From: Candidatus Accumulibacter sp. ACC003 | GTDB lineage: Bacteria; Pseudomonadota; Gammaproteobacteria; Burkholderiales; Rhodocyclaceae | Reading direction: 5' to 3' | Assembly (NCBI RefSeq): GCF_907163085.1 | Contig: NZ_CAJQTX010000009.1 | Location: 558,001 to 622,000 of the forward strand | DNA: 64,000 nt | In this document: positions 1 to 9,596 of the stretch, piece by piece | How positions within the stretch are numbered: position 1 is the stretch's first letter | How the letters are laid out: each line of letters begins with the position of its first letter | The notes under the pieces: model-generated | Told to the model about the DNA's origin: nothing | Database searches by the model: none | Seen by the model: the letters and a program-made list of their open reading frames with translations, nothing else | Position numbers and translations under genes: made by a program

Positions 1-22
1 ACGAGGAAAGAATAGCTAAAAA

Positions 23-38
23 CTGTACGGATGTACAG
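23..38. promoter_or_regulatory. LexA-type SOS box or terminator hairpin
   Basis: The sequence CTGTACGGATGTACAG is a perfect CTGT-N8-ACAG palindrome, the proteobacterial LexA box consensus. It is AT-rich around it and followed on the minus strand by TTTTTAGCTATT, which could be a -10 region for a gene lying beyond the left edge and transcribed leftwards. The same bases form an 8-bp hairpin (AACTGTAC / GTACAGTT) with a T run about 70 nt after the stop of the M23 peptidase gene, so it could instead be that gene's intrinsic terminator. The sequence alone does not decide between the two. Confidence 0.45.
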
Positions 39-112
39 TTGTTTTATCTCCCGGATCGGCGCGCCACATTCGCGCAACGGCCGAAACCCTGCGCCGACGG
101 TAACGCGATCCG

Positions 113-1063
113 CTACTGGGGTAGCCCCGACGGTAGCGACGGGCGGATCGCCGGCGAAGGTCCTGGTGCCAGCTGGACCGGCGCGCCGACCCTGGGCACC
201 TGCCCTGGAGTCGAATATTGCGCGACGGCGTACATCCCGAAACGGGGCACGAACAGCGCTGGCGGCTTGCCGACATAGAAACGGAAAGGCAGCGACAGCA
301 TCGTCAAGCGATTCCCGGTCCGGACGGCGGTCTGGACGACGAAATGCAGGTGCGGCCCCGACGAGTAACCGGTCGAGCCGGCCAAGCCAATTTGCCGTCC
401 GGCGCGAACGATTTGACCCGGATAGACCGACACGCCGCCGTGTGCCAGATGCGCGTAGACGGCGATCGTCCCATCGCTATGCCGGATGCGCACCTCGTTG
501 GCCTTGCTGACCATCTCCGGGCTCTGGCCGCCATAAATCTGCCGGTCCTCGACGTAGATCACCACGCCATCGCGTGCCGCAACGACGGGCGTTCCCAGTG
601 GCATTCCGATGTCGACCGCGTAGTGACTCTCCGGGCCGATGTGCGTACGCAACGGCCCACCGGCGGACTGGCCAATGTGAAATGCCAGGCCATCGCGGTA
701 GGGCAAGCGGTACAGCGCATTTGGACTCTGGCGGGCGTTGACATCGCCGAATACCCACGAGGTCTCGATGCGGAAGCGATAGCCCGCGCGCGCCATCGCC
801 GGCCTCACGCGGGCCAGGGAGACCGTTCCGCCCCCCGGCGGCACGACCGCAACAAAGGGAAACAAGCGATCGCTCGCGACGCTCCGCGCGTCGGCAATCG
901 AAACGCTCACCGACACCGTTGCCGGACCGTTATTACGCGCCACGATACGGTGGCCGTTGCCCTCCCTCTCGGCGACGACGGAAAAGGGGTAGCTTTGACG
1001 CGGGTCGGCCCGCAAGCTCAGATTGCAGAACAGTACGGCGAAGGCAAAAAGAACGCGCTTCAA
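113..1063 (-). CDS. M23 family metallopeptidase (peptidoglycan endopeptidase-like)
   Basis: Secreted LytM/M23-type zinc peptidase expected to cut peptide cross-bridges of peptidoglycan. From the chosen TTG start (at 1063, with GAGAGG just upstream) the protein has 316 residues and opens with a clean signal peptide, MKRVLFAFAVLFCNLSLRA. The catalytic domain shows the zinc ligands of the family: H147 and D151 in HYAVD, H205 in the YAHL segment, and H238/H240 in the HLH motif. Residues 20-120 form an uncharacterised beta-rich N-terminal region. The frame stays open upstream to 1201 (GTG), but that extension would put 46 non-signal-like residues ahead of the signal peptide. The C-terminal 40 residues are Pro/Ala-rich. 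All catalytic ligands are present, so it is probably active. Confidence 0.85.
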   Translation of the reverse strand: MKRVLFAFAVLFCNLSLRADPRQSYPFSVVAEREGNGHRIVARNNGPATVSVSVSIADARSVASDRLFPFVAVVPPGGGTVSLARVRPAMARAGYRFRIETSWVFGDVNARQSPNALYRLPYRDGLAFHIGQSAGGPLRTHIGPESHYAVDIGMPLGTPVVAARDGVVIYVEDRQIYGGQSPEMVSKANEVRIRHSDGTIAVYAHLAHGGVSVYPGQIVRAGRQIGLAGSTGYSSGPHLHFVVQTAVRTGNRLTMLSLPFRFYVGKPPALFVPRFGMYAVAQYSTPGQVPRVGAPVQLAPGPSPAIRPSLPSGLPQ

Positions 1064-1351
1064 GGCGAACCTCTCACGAGTTCTCGCACGCGCCGATGAT
1101 CGATCAGCGCCCGCGAAGCGCCCCCCACACGCCAGCCACCACACGCACACCCGACAAGCGCCGATCGGCACAGCATGCGCCGAGGCTGATCCGGCCGCCA
1201 CAGCGGGTCACTGCCGTGCGACGCCAGTCGGAAGCGCATTGTGCGGTCAGACTGAGCCGGCGCAGCCGAGCGCTCAGGCCACCGCCGCCACCGAGCAGGT
1301 CGAAGCTCTGGCACGGATTACACGGGGCAGCGGCTTGCCGACCCCCACCGC

Positions 1352-2329
1352 TCAGCGGTTGACGCATTCCCGGACAGTCGTATCGCCGGCACGACCGCAG
1401 GGTGTCGCTACACCGGCTTGCGGCTGCGGACTGCCGTCGTCGTCGATCTGCGCGGCCAGCGTCTCCCACGACAGCAGCCCGCCCTTGTCGAGCGTCACGC
1501 GCAGCACCCAGCCGGTACGAGCAGCGGAATCGGCAAAACCGTCGAAGACGAAATTGCCCAGGCTATAGACGATCAGCTTGCCCTGGTAATACTCGACGGT
1601 CTGTGTGACGTGCGGGTGACCGCCGACGACCAGGTCGGCGCCGGCGTCGATCATCGTCCGCGCCAGCTGGCGCTGGCGCTCGCTCGGTTGCGACTCGCGC
1701 TCCCAGCCCCAGTGCATGAAGGGAATCACCAGATCGGCGCCGGCTGCCCGCGCGGCGCGAATGTCGGCGACGACCTGGCTGTCTTCGCTCCAGGCGACCC
1801 CCGGCCAGTCCGGGCCGGCTTCAAAGGAACGCGGCTTGAATTCGTTGTACGCCAGCACCGCGACGCGCAGGCCGTTGCGAACTATCCACAGCGCCTGGTG
1901 CGCCTCTTGCAGGTTGTGCCCACCGCCGAAGGCGGCAATGCCCTGGCCGGCGAGATGGTCCAGCGTCTCCAGAAAAGCCACCTGCCCGTAATCGCCGGAA
2001 TGGTTGTTGGCCACCGCCAGCGCGTCGAAGCGGCCCTTGAGCACCGCCAAGACGCGCGGGTCGGCGCGAAAACTGAAGATCTTGCTATCGAGCGCTTGCC
2101 CCTGCGTGGCAATCGGGCATTCGAGGTTGCCGATGGTGTAATCGGCGTCTTGCAGCAGCGGCGCGAAAGCGGCAAGCGGGTCGCCACCACGGCCGATCAG
2201 CCGGCCCGGCCCGTCGTCGAGCATGACGTCGCCGACGAACAACAGGCGCAGCGGGTCGGCGCCTGCCGGGATGGCCAGCGCTAGTCCCAGGGCAACGACC
2301 AGCCAGCGACAGGCGCGTAGGCGGCTCAT
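1352..2329 (-). CDS. CapA family protein (poly-gamma-glutamate/capsule metallophosphatase-like)
   Basis: A PGA_cap / CapA-type calcineurin-like protein of 325 residues. The start at 2329 gives a signal peptide (MSRLRACRWLVVALGLALAIPAGA). Metal-site motifs are visible: FVGDVMLDD (GD near residue 35), NLECP, VANNHSGDYG (N-N-H) and VGGHPHVTQ with a nearby FMHWGWE. CapA was described in Bacillus polyglutamate capsule synthesis, but most proteobacterial members have no known capsule role, and no capB/capC genes are nearby. The ATG overlaps the TGA of the upstream exported protein (ATGA), so the two are probably translated together. The function is inferred from family only. Confidence 0.8.
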   Translation of the reverse strand: MSRLRACRWLVVALGLALAIPAGADPLRLLFVGDVMLDDGPGRLIGRGGDPLAAFAPLLQDADYTIGNLECPIATQGQALDSKIFSFRADPRVLAVLKGRFDALAVANNHSGDYGQVAFLETLDHLAGQGIAAFGGGHNLQEAHQALWIVRNGLRVAVLAYNEFKPRSFEAGPDWPGVAWSEDSQVVADIRAARAAGADLVIPFMHWGWERESQPSERQRQLARTMIDAGADLVVGGHPHVTQTVEYYQGKLIVYSLGNFVFDGFADSAARTGWVLRVTLDKGGLLSWETLAAQIDDDGSPQPQAGVATPCGRAGDTTVRECVNR

Positions 2330-2748
2330 GATGTGGCGCCGGCTGCCGCCGACCAATCGCACCAGTACTGCAACTCACCGTCCCGGAGTGGCTCATAAAC
2401 GTGGTTCAGACCGGTAAAACCGTAGGGCGAGCGCTCGGCCCGCGGCGGTGGGTAGGGGTAGGTCGCCTGATGAATCGGCACCGGCCCGCTGTCCCTGGCC
2501 GCCAGAACGTAGAGCTTGACCGCCGCCAGATCGTGCGGCTCCTTCTGGAAAACAATGCGGAACAGGAAGTAGGAGCCGATCGCCTGCACCGGCACCGCGT
2601 ACGACGAAGTGACTGGCCGGGCATCGAGCAGCCGGGTTTCACCACCGTAGGTGACGTGGCAACTGACCGTCTCGGCGTGCGCTGGCACGACGAGAATCAA
2701 GCACAGCAGCAGGGGACTGGCGTTCGGACGCGGGCAAGAGCCAAGCAT
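2326..2748 (-). CDS. small exported protein of unknown function
   Basis: A 140-residue protein with a probable signal peptide ending at PAHA-ET (MLGSCPRPNASPLLLCLILV). The mature part has two cysteines (VSCHVTYG near the N terminus and YWCDWS near the C terminus) that could form a disulfide, and a run of Pro/Tyr (TYPYPPP). I do not recognise the family. The start at 2748 is preferred because the upstream frame to 2892 is not signal-like. Its stop overlaps the capA-like start by 4 bp, which suggests a joint periplasmic function. There is no other evidence for a role. Confidence 0.65.
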   Translation of the reverse strand: MLGSCPRPNASPLLLCLILVVPAHAETVSCHVTYGGETRLLDARPVTSSYAVPVQAIGSYFLFRIVFQKEPHDLAAVKLYVLAARDSGPVPIHQATYPYPPPRAERSPYGFTGLNHVYEPLRDGELQYWCDWSAAAGATS

Positions 2749-2955
2749 GGCGACAGGAGGAGAAGATGGCGACCGCCTAGTATCGGCAGCGGGCAGCAGC
2801 GGGTCAATGGCCGCGATCAAGAATGTGGCAAGCGCAGCGCAGGATTCCGGCAGTTCCGGAGTTTCTCGATCGACAGCGCTAGCGAATGGCAATCATTGCT
2901 AAACTAGCGGGCTCTTGCGTACTACCTCGTCTGTCGACCTGCCGGTTCCTCGCCC

Positions 2956-3474
2956 ATGCCCTCTTCGCTTTTTGTTCGCCGTTACGGCCTCGTCTGCGTT
3001 CTCTTGCTGAGCGCTTGCAGCACGGTCGATAAACCGCCGCCCGTCGATCCATCCGCACAAGCCGCTTCGCGGCAGTCGGCGCGTCCGTCGACGCCGTCTG
3101 CGCGACCGCTAGCCGGCACGCCCTTCGCTGATGATCCGGCCAAGAGGACCGTCTATTTTGGCTTTGGCGAGGCAACGATCAGTCACGAGGGAATTGAAAC
3201 GCTTCGCCAGAATGCCCTGCGACTGAAAGACGAAGCGCAGTTGCTGGTGACCCTGGTCGGCCATACCGACAATCAGGGGAGCGCCGCCTACAACCTGGCG
3301 ATCGCCGACAAGCGTACCGAAGCAGTCAGCGACAAGCTGCGCGCGCTCGGCGTTCCGCGCAACCAGATTCGCCGCCTGCCGGTCGGCAGCGAGCACAGCA
3401 GCAAGGAAGCATGCGACGCCGAAGCTTGCTGGCAGAGCATGCGCAAGGTCGAACTGATCTACGAACGGCGCTGA
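2956..3474 (+). CDS. OmpA-domain lipoprotein (Pal-like)
   Basis: A 172-residue outer-membrane lipoprotein. It has an N-terminal signal peptide with lipobox LLSAC, a Ser/Pro/Ala-rich spacer to about residue 60, then an OmpA C-terminal peptidoglycan-binding domain. The domain shows VGHTDNQGS, ADKRTEAVSDKL and a C-terminal KVEL segment. The hallmark Asp and Arg residues that bind meso-diaminopimelate (HTDNQG and KRTEAV) are present. The size resembles Pal, but tolB and tolQRA are not adjacent, so it is probably a stand-alone paralogue tethering the outer membrane to the wall. It is transcribed convergently to the CoA-transferase gene. Confidence 0.8.
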   Translation: MPSSLFVRRYGLVCVLLLSACSTVDKPPPVDPSAQAASRQSARPSTPSARPLAGTPFADDPAKRTVYFGFGEATISHEGIETLRQNALRLKDEAQLLVTLVGHTDNQGSAAYNLAIADKRTEAVSDKLRALGVPRNQIRRLPVGSEHSSKEACDAEACWQSMRKVELIYERR

Positions 3475-3482
3475 GCTTTCGC

Positions 3483-3514
3483 GCTCGCTGGTCGACGGCG
3501 GTCGATCAGCGAGC
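3483..3514. terminator. hairpin between convergent genes
   Basis: GCTCGCTG at 3483-3490 pairs with CAGCGAGC at 3507-3514, and an inner CGAC/GTCG pair extends the stem across a 2x2 internal loop. It begins 8 nt after the OmpA-domain stop and lies between two convergent genes. It has no T run, so it may only be a weak terminator or an mRNA 3' end stabiliser. Confidence 0.4.
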
Positions 3515-3614
3515 GGCACGCCGATCGCCGGCAGACGATGCAGCGGTCGGCGACGATGGCCAGTGCCAACCGCCGCGGTCACACTGACCGTCGCATCGCT
3601 TCTTGCCGCAAACC

Positions 3615-4916
3615 CTACAGCAGGTTCAACTTGCGTGCAGCCTCGGTGAGCTCGCCACGAAAATCGGGATGGGCTATGCCGATCAACGCCTGCGCTCTTT
3701 GTTTGGCGCTCTTGCCGCGCAACTGCGCGAGACCGTATTCGGTCACCACGTAGTTGACGTCGTTCTTGCTGGTTGTCACGTGCGCCCCCGCGGTCAGCGT
3801 CGGAACGATCCGCGAGATGCTGTCGCCCTTGGCGGTAGCCGGCAGGACGATGAACGACTTGCCGTCGCGCGAACGGTTGGCGGCACGGACGAAATCAACC
3901 TGCCCGCCGGTTCCCGAGTACGACTGCGGACCAAAACTCTCGGAACAGCACTGGCCGATCAGATCGACCTGCAGCGTCGCGTTGATCGTCACCAGCTTGT
4001 CGTTGCGGGCCGCGAGGAAGGGATCATTGGTGTAGTCGACCGGGTGCATCTCGAGCATCGGGTTGCGGTGCATGAAGCGGTAGAGCTGCTGCGAGCCCAG
4101 CGCGAAGGTGGCGACCATCTTGCCCGGCAGATAGGTCTTCTTGCGGTTGGTTACCGCGCCGCATTCGAGCAGCTTGAGGATGCCGTCGCCGATCATCTCG
4201 GTGTGGATGCCGAGATCGTGCTTGTTGACCAGCTGCATGACGACCGCGTCGGGAATGGCGCCATAACCGATCTGCAGCGTCGATCCGTCCTCGATAATGT
4301 CGGTGACGTATTCGCCGATCGCCTCCTGCACTTTGCCGATCTGCGGCAGCCCGACCTCGAGCACCGGCTCGTCGCTCTCGATCAGGCCGGCAATCTGCGA
4401 GACATGGACGTGGCAGTTGCCATTGGTGAACGGCACGTTGGGATTGACCTCGAGAATCACCACCCGCGCCACGCTGATCGCCGCCATGGTGTAGTCGGTT
4501 CCCAGGCTGATCGAGAAATAGCCGTGCTCGTCCATTGGCGAAGCCATGGTGAACACCACGTCGACGCGAATCTGCCGGTTCCTGATCAGCGCCGGCATCT
4601 CGGAGAAGTAGCTCGGCAGGTAGTCGATCCAGCCTTCCTGGCCACCGGCCCGACTCGCGCCACCATAGAAAAAGGCCAGATGGCGGACGTTGTCGACGGT
4701 CTCGCGGTCAATATAAGCGTATTTCCGCAGGGGCAGAATCTGTGCCACGGTCACCCCGTGCAAGCGCTGCCGTTGTTCGGACAGCGCCGTCAGCAGCGTC
4801 GGCGGCTCGCCGACGCCGGTTGGCACGCTGATCAGGTCGCCATTCTCGACCAGACCCATGGCGTCTGCTGCAGCCATTTTCTTGCTCTGGTAGATCCGCT
4901 GGTAAATATCCGACAT
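3615..4916 (-). CDS. acetyl-CoA hydrolase/transferase family CoA-transferase
   Basis: A 433-residue class I CoA-transferase of the acetate / 4-hydroxybutyrate CoA-transferase family, moving CoA between acyl-CoA and a carboxylate. The catalytic glutamate is E240 in HTEMIGDG. The CoA-binding regions GYGAIPDAV and SGTGGQVDFVRA are intact. The start has a strong Shine-Dalgarno (AAGGAGGGG) 7 nt upstream. It lies 112 bp downstream of icmF on the same strand and could be cotranscribed. This suggests activation of an acid to its CoA ester, or release of the IcmF product. The exact substrate cannot be read from the sequence; butyrate/isobutyrate, acetate or 4-hydroxybutyrate are candidates. Confidence 0.85.
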   Translation of the reverse strand: MSDIYQRIYQSKKMAAADAMGLVENGDLISVPTGVGEPPTLLTALSEQRQRLHGVTVAQILPLRKYAYIDRETVDNVRHLAFFYGGASRAGGQEGWIDYLPSYFSEMPALIRNRQIRVDVVFTMASPMDEHGYFSISLGTDYTMAAISVARVVILEVNPNVPFTNGNCHVHVSQIAGLIESDEPVLEVGLPQIGKVQEAIGEYVTDIIEDGSTLQIGYGAIPDAVVMQLVNKHDLGIHTEMIGDGILKLLECGAVTNRKKTYLPGKMVATFALGSQQLYRFMHRNPMLEMHPVDYTNDPFLAARNDKLVTINATLQVDLIGQCCSESFGPQSYSGTGGQVDFVRAANRSRDGKSFIVLPATAKGDSISRIVPTLTAGAHVTTSKNDVNYVVTEYGLAQLRGKSAKQRAQALIGIAHPDFRGELTEAARKLNLL

Positions 4917-5028
4917 GCTTCATCCCCTCCTTGTTGGTCAACAATCGCTTTTCCGGAACTCGGCGCTACCAGCCGGCTACGCTTTCTGGTAACGCCGTAC
5001 CTCCTTTCTACGCAGAACAAGCGGCGGA

Positions 5029-8000
5029 CTACATGCTACGACGATACTGGCCGCCGACGTCGTAAAGCGCATTGGTAATTTGCCCGAGCGAACAGACGCG
5101 AACGGCGTCGATCAGCACCGCGAAAACATTGCCGTTGTCGATGACCGTCTGCTGCAGGCGTTCGAGCATCGCGCCCGACGCCGCCGCGTGGCGTTCGTGG
5201 AAGTCGCGCAGACGCTTGAGTTGCGACTGCTTCTCTTCTTCGGTCGAACGCGCCAGTTCGATCTCGACCTGGGCGTCGCCTTTCGGGTTGCGGAAGGTGT
5301 TGACGCCGACGATCGGGAACGAACCGTCGTGCTTCTTGTGCTCGTAGTACAGCGACTCCTCCTGGATCTTGCCGCGCTGGTAACCGGTCTCCATCGCCCC
5401 GAGGACGCCGCCGCGCGAAGCAATCGCTTCAAACTCCTTGAGAACGGCTTCTTCGACCAGATCGGTCAGCTCGTCGATGATGAACGAGCCCTGATTCGGG
5501 TTCTCGTTCATCGCCAGGCCCCACTCGCGGTTGATGATCAGCTGGATGGCCATCGCCCGGCGAACCGATTCCTCGGTCGGCGTGGTGATCGCTTCGTCGT
5601 AGGCGTTGGTGTGCAGCGAATTGCAGTTGTCGTAAATGGCGATCAGCGCCTGCAGCGTCGTGCGGATGTCGTTGAACGACATCTCCTGCGCGTGCAGCGA
5701 GCGCCCCGATGTCTGGACATGGTACTTCAGCTTCTGGCTGCGTTCGCTGGCGCCGTACTTGTTCTTCATCGCCACCGCCCAGATACGGCGGGCGACGCGG
5801 CCGATCACCGAATACTCGGGGTCCATGCCGTTGCTGAAGAAGAACGACAGGTTGGGTGCAAAGTCGTCGATGTGCATGCCGCGCGCCAGATACGCTTCGG
5901 TGTAGGTGAAGCCGTTGGCCAGCGTGAACGCCAGTTGCGAAATCGGATTGGCGCCGGCTTCGGCGATGTGGTAACCGGAAATCGATACCGAGTAGAAGTT
6001 GCGAATATCGTGATGGACGAAAAATTCCTGGATGTCGCCCATCATCTTGAGCGCGAATTCGGTCGAGAAGATGCAGGTATTCTGCCCCTGGTCCTCCTTG
6101 AGAATGTCGGCCTGGACGGTGCCGCGCAGGTTGGCGAGCACCCACACGCGGATTTTTGCGATCTCGTCCTCGGTCGGATCGCGGCCGTTGTCGCTGCGGA
6201 ACTTGTCGACCTGCTGGTCGATCGCAGCGTTGAAGAACATCGACAGGATGATCGGCGCTGGCCCGTTGATGGTCAGCGACACCGAGGTCGTCGGCGCACA
6301 CAGCTCGAAGCCGTCAAAGAGGACCTTCATGTCGTCGAGGCTGGCGATCGACACGCCCGAGTTGCCGACCTTGCCGTAGATGTCGGGCCTGGCGTCCGGG
6401 TCGCAACCGTAGAGGGTGACCGAATCAAAAGCCGTCGACAAGCGCTTGGCGGGCATCCCCTCGGAGACCTTCTTGAAGCGGCGGTTGGTGCGAAAAGCGT
6501 CGCCTTCGCCGGCAAACATCCGCGTCGGATCCTCGTTTTCGCGTTTGAAGGCAAAGACGCCAGCGGTGAACGGGAAGGACCCCGGAACGTTTTCTTTCAT
6601 CAGGAAGCGCAGCACTTCGCCGTCGTCCTGGTAGGTCGGCAGCGAGACCTTGCGGATTCGCGTCCCGGAGAGCGACTTGTTGGTCAGCCGGGTGCGTATC
6701 TCCTTGTCGCGGATCTTGACCACGTACTCGTCCTGCGCGTAGAGCTCGACAGTCTTCGGCCACATGTCGAGCAGCTTGCTCGCCCGGGCATCAAGCTGCC
6801 CGGCCTTCCAGTCGATCAGCTCATCGAAGTCGCCGGCCGGCTTGCCGCGACTGACAAACAGCGCTTTCGCCGTGCGCAGCGACTGGCGCTGGTGGGCGAT
6901 TTCTGCCTGCTCGCGGGTATGCGCGTGGTAGCTGCGCAGCGCCTCGGCGATCTCGGCCAGGTAACGCACGCGCTGCGCGGGAACGATCGCCAGCTGGTTC
7001 GACGATTGCCGGACGGCGACCAGCGGCAGCTTGCCTTTCTTCAGTTTCAGCCCGAAACCCTGCAGGCTGGGAAGCATCGCCTGGTATAGCGCGGTGACGC
7101 CGTCGTCGTTGAAGCGCGCGGCCATGGTGCCGAAGACGGGCATCGCCTCGGTGGCCTGATCGAAGGCCTCGTGGTTACGCTGATACTGCTTGCGGACGTC
7201 ACGCAGCGCGTCCTCGGCGCCCTTGCGGTCAAACTTGTTGATGGCCACGAAATCGGCAAAGTCGAGCATGTCGATCTTCTCGAGCTGCGACGCGGCGCCG
7301 AACTCGGGCGTCATCACGTATAGCGAAACGTCGACCAGCGGCACGATCGCCGCGTTGCCCTGACCGATCCCCGACGTTTCGACGATCACCAGATCGAAGC
7401 CGGCCAGCTTGCAGGCGGCCAGCACTTCCGGCAGCGCTGACGAAAGCTCGGAGCCGGTTTCGCGCGTCGCCAGCGAGCGCATGTAGATATTCGGATGTTC
7501 GATGGCGTTCATCCGGATGCGGTCGCCGAGCAACGCGCCGCCGGTGCGCTTGCGCGAGGGATCGATGGAAATGATCGCCAGCTTGATGCTGTCGCTCTGA
7601 TCGAGGCGGCAGCGGCGCACCAGCTCGTCGGTCAAGGACGACTTGCCGGCGCCGCCGGTACCGGTGATTCCCAGGGTCGGGACTTTCAGCCCGGCCGCGG
7701 CGTCAAGCAGGCGCTGGCGCAGCGCCGCCGGGTAGATGCCGTTCTCGAGCGCGGTGATGATCTGCGCCAACTGCCGGCGGTCGCCGGCTTGCAGCGCGCC
7801 GAGGACGGCGTCGGCTTCCTGAGGCGCCAGCGCCGAGAGGTCGAAGTCGGCCTGCGCCGCGACCTCGTTGATCATCCCCTGCAGGCCCATCGACTGGCCG
7901 TCTTCCGGCGAGTACACGCGCGCCACGCCATAGGCGTGCAGTTCTTCGATCTCGCTCGGCACGATCACCCCGCCGCCGCCGCCGAAAACCTTGATGTTCT

Positions 8001-8295
8001 CGCCGCCGCCAGCCTGCAGCAGGTCGATCATGTACTTGAAGAATTCGACGTGCCCGCCCTGGTACGAGGTGATCGCGATGCCCTGCACATCTTCCTGCAA
8101 GGCGGCATTGACGATCTCCTGTACCGAACGGTTGTGGCCCAGATGGATGACCTCGGCGCCGGTCGCCTGCAAAATCCGGCGCATGATGTTGATCGACGCG
8201 TCGTGGCCATCGAACAAGGAGGCGGCGGTGACAAAGCGCACTTTGTGCTGCGGTTTGTAGGGCAGAAGCTTCTTGGCAATGGACAGGTCGGTCAT
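5029..8295 (-). CDS. icmF: fused isobutyryl-CoA mutase (IcmF), adenosylcobalamin-dependent
   Basis: Interconverts isobutyryl-CoA and n-butyryl-CoA (and related branched acyl-CoAs) by a B12 radical mechanism. The 1088-residue protein carries all three IcmF parts in one chain. The N-terminal cobalamin-binding domain has the DGHD motif with ligand H31. The MeaB-like G-protein chaperone domain has P-loop [10 protein letters not shown] (about 211-220) and NKFDRKG. The C-terminal mutase barrel starts around residue 540. The substrate-pocket segment [14 protein letters not shown] has the IcmF-type Phe rather than the Tyr/Arg pair of methylmalonyl-CoA mutase. The start at 8295 matches known IcmF N termini; the upstream open frame to 8649 has no support. 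The neighbours are a CoA-transferase and a divergent AraC regulator. Confidence 0.95.
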   Translation of the reverse strand: MTDLSIAKKLLPYKPQHKVRFVTAASLFDGHDASINIMRRILQATGAEVIHLGHNRSVQEIVNAALQEDVQGIAITSYQGGHVEFFKYMIDLLQAGGGENIKVFGGGGGVIVPSEIEELHAYGVARVYSPEDGQSMGLQGMINEVAAQADFDLSALAPQEADAVLGALQAGDRRQLAQIITALENGIYPAALRQRLLDAAAGLKVPTLGITGTGGAGKSSLTDELVRRCRLDQSDSIKLAIISIDPSRKRTGGALLGDRIRMNAIEHPNIYMRSLATRETGSELSSALPEVLAACKLAGFDLVIVETSGIGQGNAAIVPLVDVSLYVMTPEFGAASQLEKIDMLDFADFVAINKFDRKGAEDALRDVRKQYQRNHEAFDQATEAMPVFGTMAARFNDDGVTALYQAMLPSLQGFGLKLKKGKLPLVAVRQSSNQLAIVPAQRVRYLAEIAEALRSYHAHTREQAEIAHQRQSLRTAKALFVSRGKPAGDFDELIDWKAGQLDARASKLLDMWPKTVELYAQDEYVVKIRDKEIRTRLTNKSLSGTRIRKVSLPTYQDDGEVLRFLMKENVPGSFPFTAGVFAFKRENEDPTRMFAGEGDAFRTNRRFKKVSEGMPAKRLSTAFDSVTLYGCDPDARPDIYGKVGNSGVSIASLDDMKVLFDGFELCAPTTSVSLTINGPAPIILSMFFNAAIDQQVDKFRSDNGRDPTEDEIAKIRVWVLANLRGTVQADILKEDQGQNTCIFSTEFALKMMGDIQEFFVHHDIRNFYSVSISGYHIAEAGANPISQLAFTLANGFTYTEAYLARGMHIDDFAPNLSFFFSNGMDPEYSVIGRVARRIWAVAMKNKYGASERSQKLKYHVQTSGRSLHAQEMSFNDIRTTLQALIAIYDNCNSLHTNAYDEAITTPTEESVRRAMAIQLIINREWGLAMNENPNQGSFIIDELTDLVEEAVLKEFEAIASRGGVLGAMETGYQRGKIQEESLYYEHKKHDGSFPIVGVNTFRNPKGDAQVEIELARSTEEEKQSQLKRLRDFHERHAAASGAMLERLQQTVIDNGNVFAVLIDAVRVCSLGQITNALYDVGGQYRRSM

Positions 8296-8431
8296 CAGGT
8301 TCGCGCTCCATAAAAATCGGAAGGGTCCCGCTTGCAGGAAACTGCCAGGGGAAGTACATGGTAGGAACTTGTGGCCAATAAAGCCATTACCCGAACCGCC
8401 GTCAACCGTGTAAATCTCGCCAACTTGAAAT

Positions 8432-9577
8432 ATGCTGTCAAGCATGGAGCCCCCGCAGAAGATTAGCCAGCAGGATCCGCCAGCCGCCAAGGCCCGGGCG
8501 CAGGCCCCGGCACGCGCGACAGTGGCCATGGCCTTCGTGCAGGGAATGCTGGCCGGTCTGCAGCACGCCAGGCGCGATACGGCGCCCTTGCTCGAAAACG
8601 CCCATATCGCTCCGCAGCTACTCGCCGACGCCAATGTCCGAATTCCCATCGACCGCTATGCCGCGCTCTACAACCTGATCAACCACGAACTCGACGACGA
8701 AGGCTTCGGACTATTTTCGCTGCCGATGCGCGTCGGTAGCTTCGAATTGCTCTGTCGCGGCACCATCACCGCGCCAACGCTGGCTGTCGCCATCGCGCGC
8801 AGCGCCCGTTTTCTGCGGCTGCTACTTCCCGACCTGGCTGTCGGCCTCGACAGCACTCCCGAGCAAGCCAGCCTGTGCATCAGCGAGACGCGTCCGCTGC
8901 TCATCGGCCGGGTATTTGCCTTCGAATGGTTGTTGCGCCTGCTGCACGGATTGCTCTCGTGGCTGGTCGGGCGCAACATCGTTTTTGACGCCGTCGCCTT
9001 TCCCTACCCGCGGCCGGCGCACGCGGCGGATTACGCGCTGATCTACACCGCACGCTCGAGCTTCGACGCCGAGATCCTCAGCGCCCGCTTCGCCGCCAAG
9101 CTCCTGGACTTGCCGGTGCGCCGCGATGAAGCCGCGCTGCAGAGCTTTCTTGAAGGCGCGCCAGGCAAGCTGACGACGCTCTACCGGCGCGACCGCGAAA
9201 CGGTCTTGCGCGTGCGTGACATCCTCCGCGATACGCTGCCGGCGGCCGGCTCACTCAAGGAAGTGGCGCGCGCCTTGCATTTGTCGCCACGTACGCTGCA
9301 TCGCCGGCTGCAAGAGGAGGGATCGAGCTTTCAGGCCAGCAAGGACGCCTGGCGACGCGACCTGGCGATCAGCCGCCTGGCGACGAGCAAGCAAGCACTG
9401 ACGCAAATTGCCGCCGACCTGGGTTTTGCCGATAGTGCGGCTTTTTACCGGGCTTTCCTGCGCTGGACCGGGATGGCACCGGCGCACTACCGAAAGAAAC
9501 TACAGGAGGCTGGCGGCGGGCACGACACGCGCGGCCGCGAACAAGCGGCCAGCGCGTCGCGGCCAGCGCGACGGTGA
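8432..9577 (+). CDS. AraC family transcriptional regulator
   Basis: A 381-residue regulator with an N-terminal Arabinose_bd-type sensor domain (about 40-240) and a C-terminal double helix-turn-helix AraC domain (about 275-360). The latter includes [19 protein letters not shown] and [17 protein letters not shown] followed by the W-TG-AP-YR signature. It is divergent from icmF with 136 bp between starts, so it is a good candidate regulator of icmF and the CoA-transferase, probably sensing a small acid or acyl-CoA-derived ligand (inference). A second ATG at 8444 is a possible start. Confidence 0.85.
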   Translation: MLSSMEPPQKISQQDPPAAKARAQAPARATVAMAFVQGMLAGLQHARRDTAPLLENAHIAPQLLADANVRIPIDRYAALYNLINHELDDEGFGLFSLPMRVGSFELLCRGTITAPTLAVAIARSARFLRLLLPDLAVGLDSTPEQASLCISETRPLLIGRVFAFEWLLRLLHGLLSWLVGRNIVFDAVAFPYPRPAHAADYALIYTARSSFDAEILSARFAAKLLDLPVRRDEAALQSFLEGAPGKLTTLYRRDRETVLRVRDILRDTLPAAGSLKEVARALHLSPRTLHRRLQEEGSSFQASKDAWRRDLAISRLATSKQALTQIAADLGFADSAAFYRAFLRWTGMAPAHYRKKLQEAGGGHDTRGREQAASASRPARR

Positions 9578-9596
9578 CCGTGGTGAAGGTGGCGGA

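Noticed and set aside
5080-7089. 669-residue open frame on the plus strand
   Set aside because: Antisense shadow of icmF; Arg/Val/Asp-rich and without recognisable motifs.
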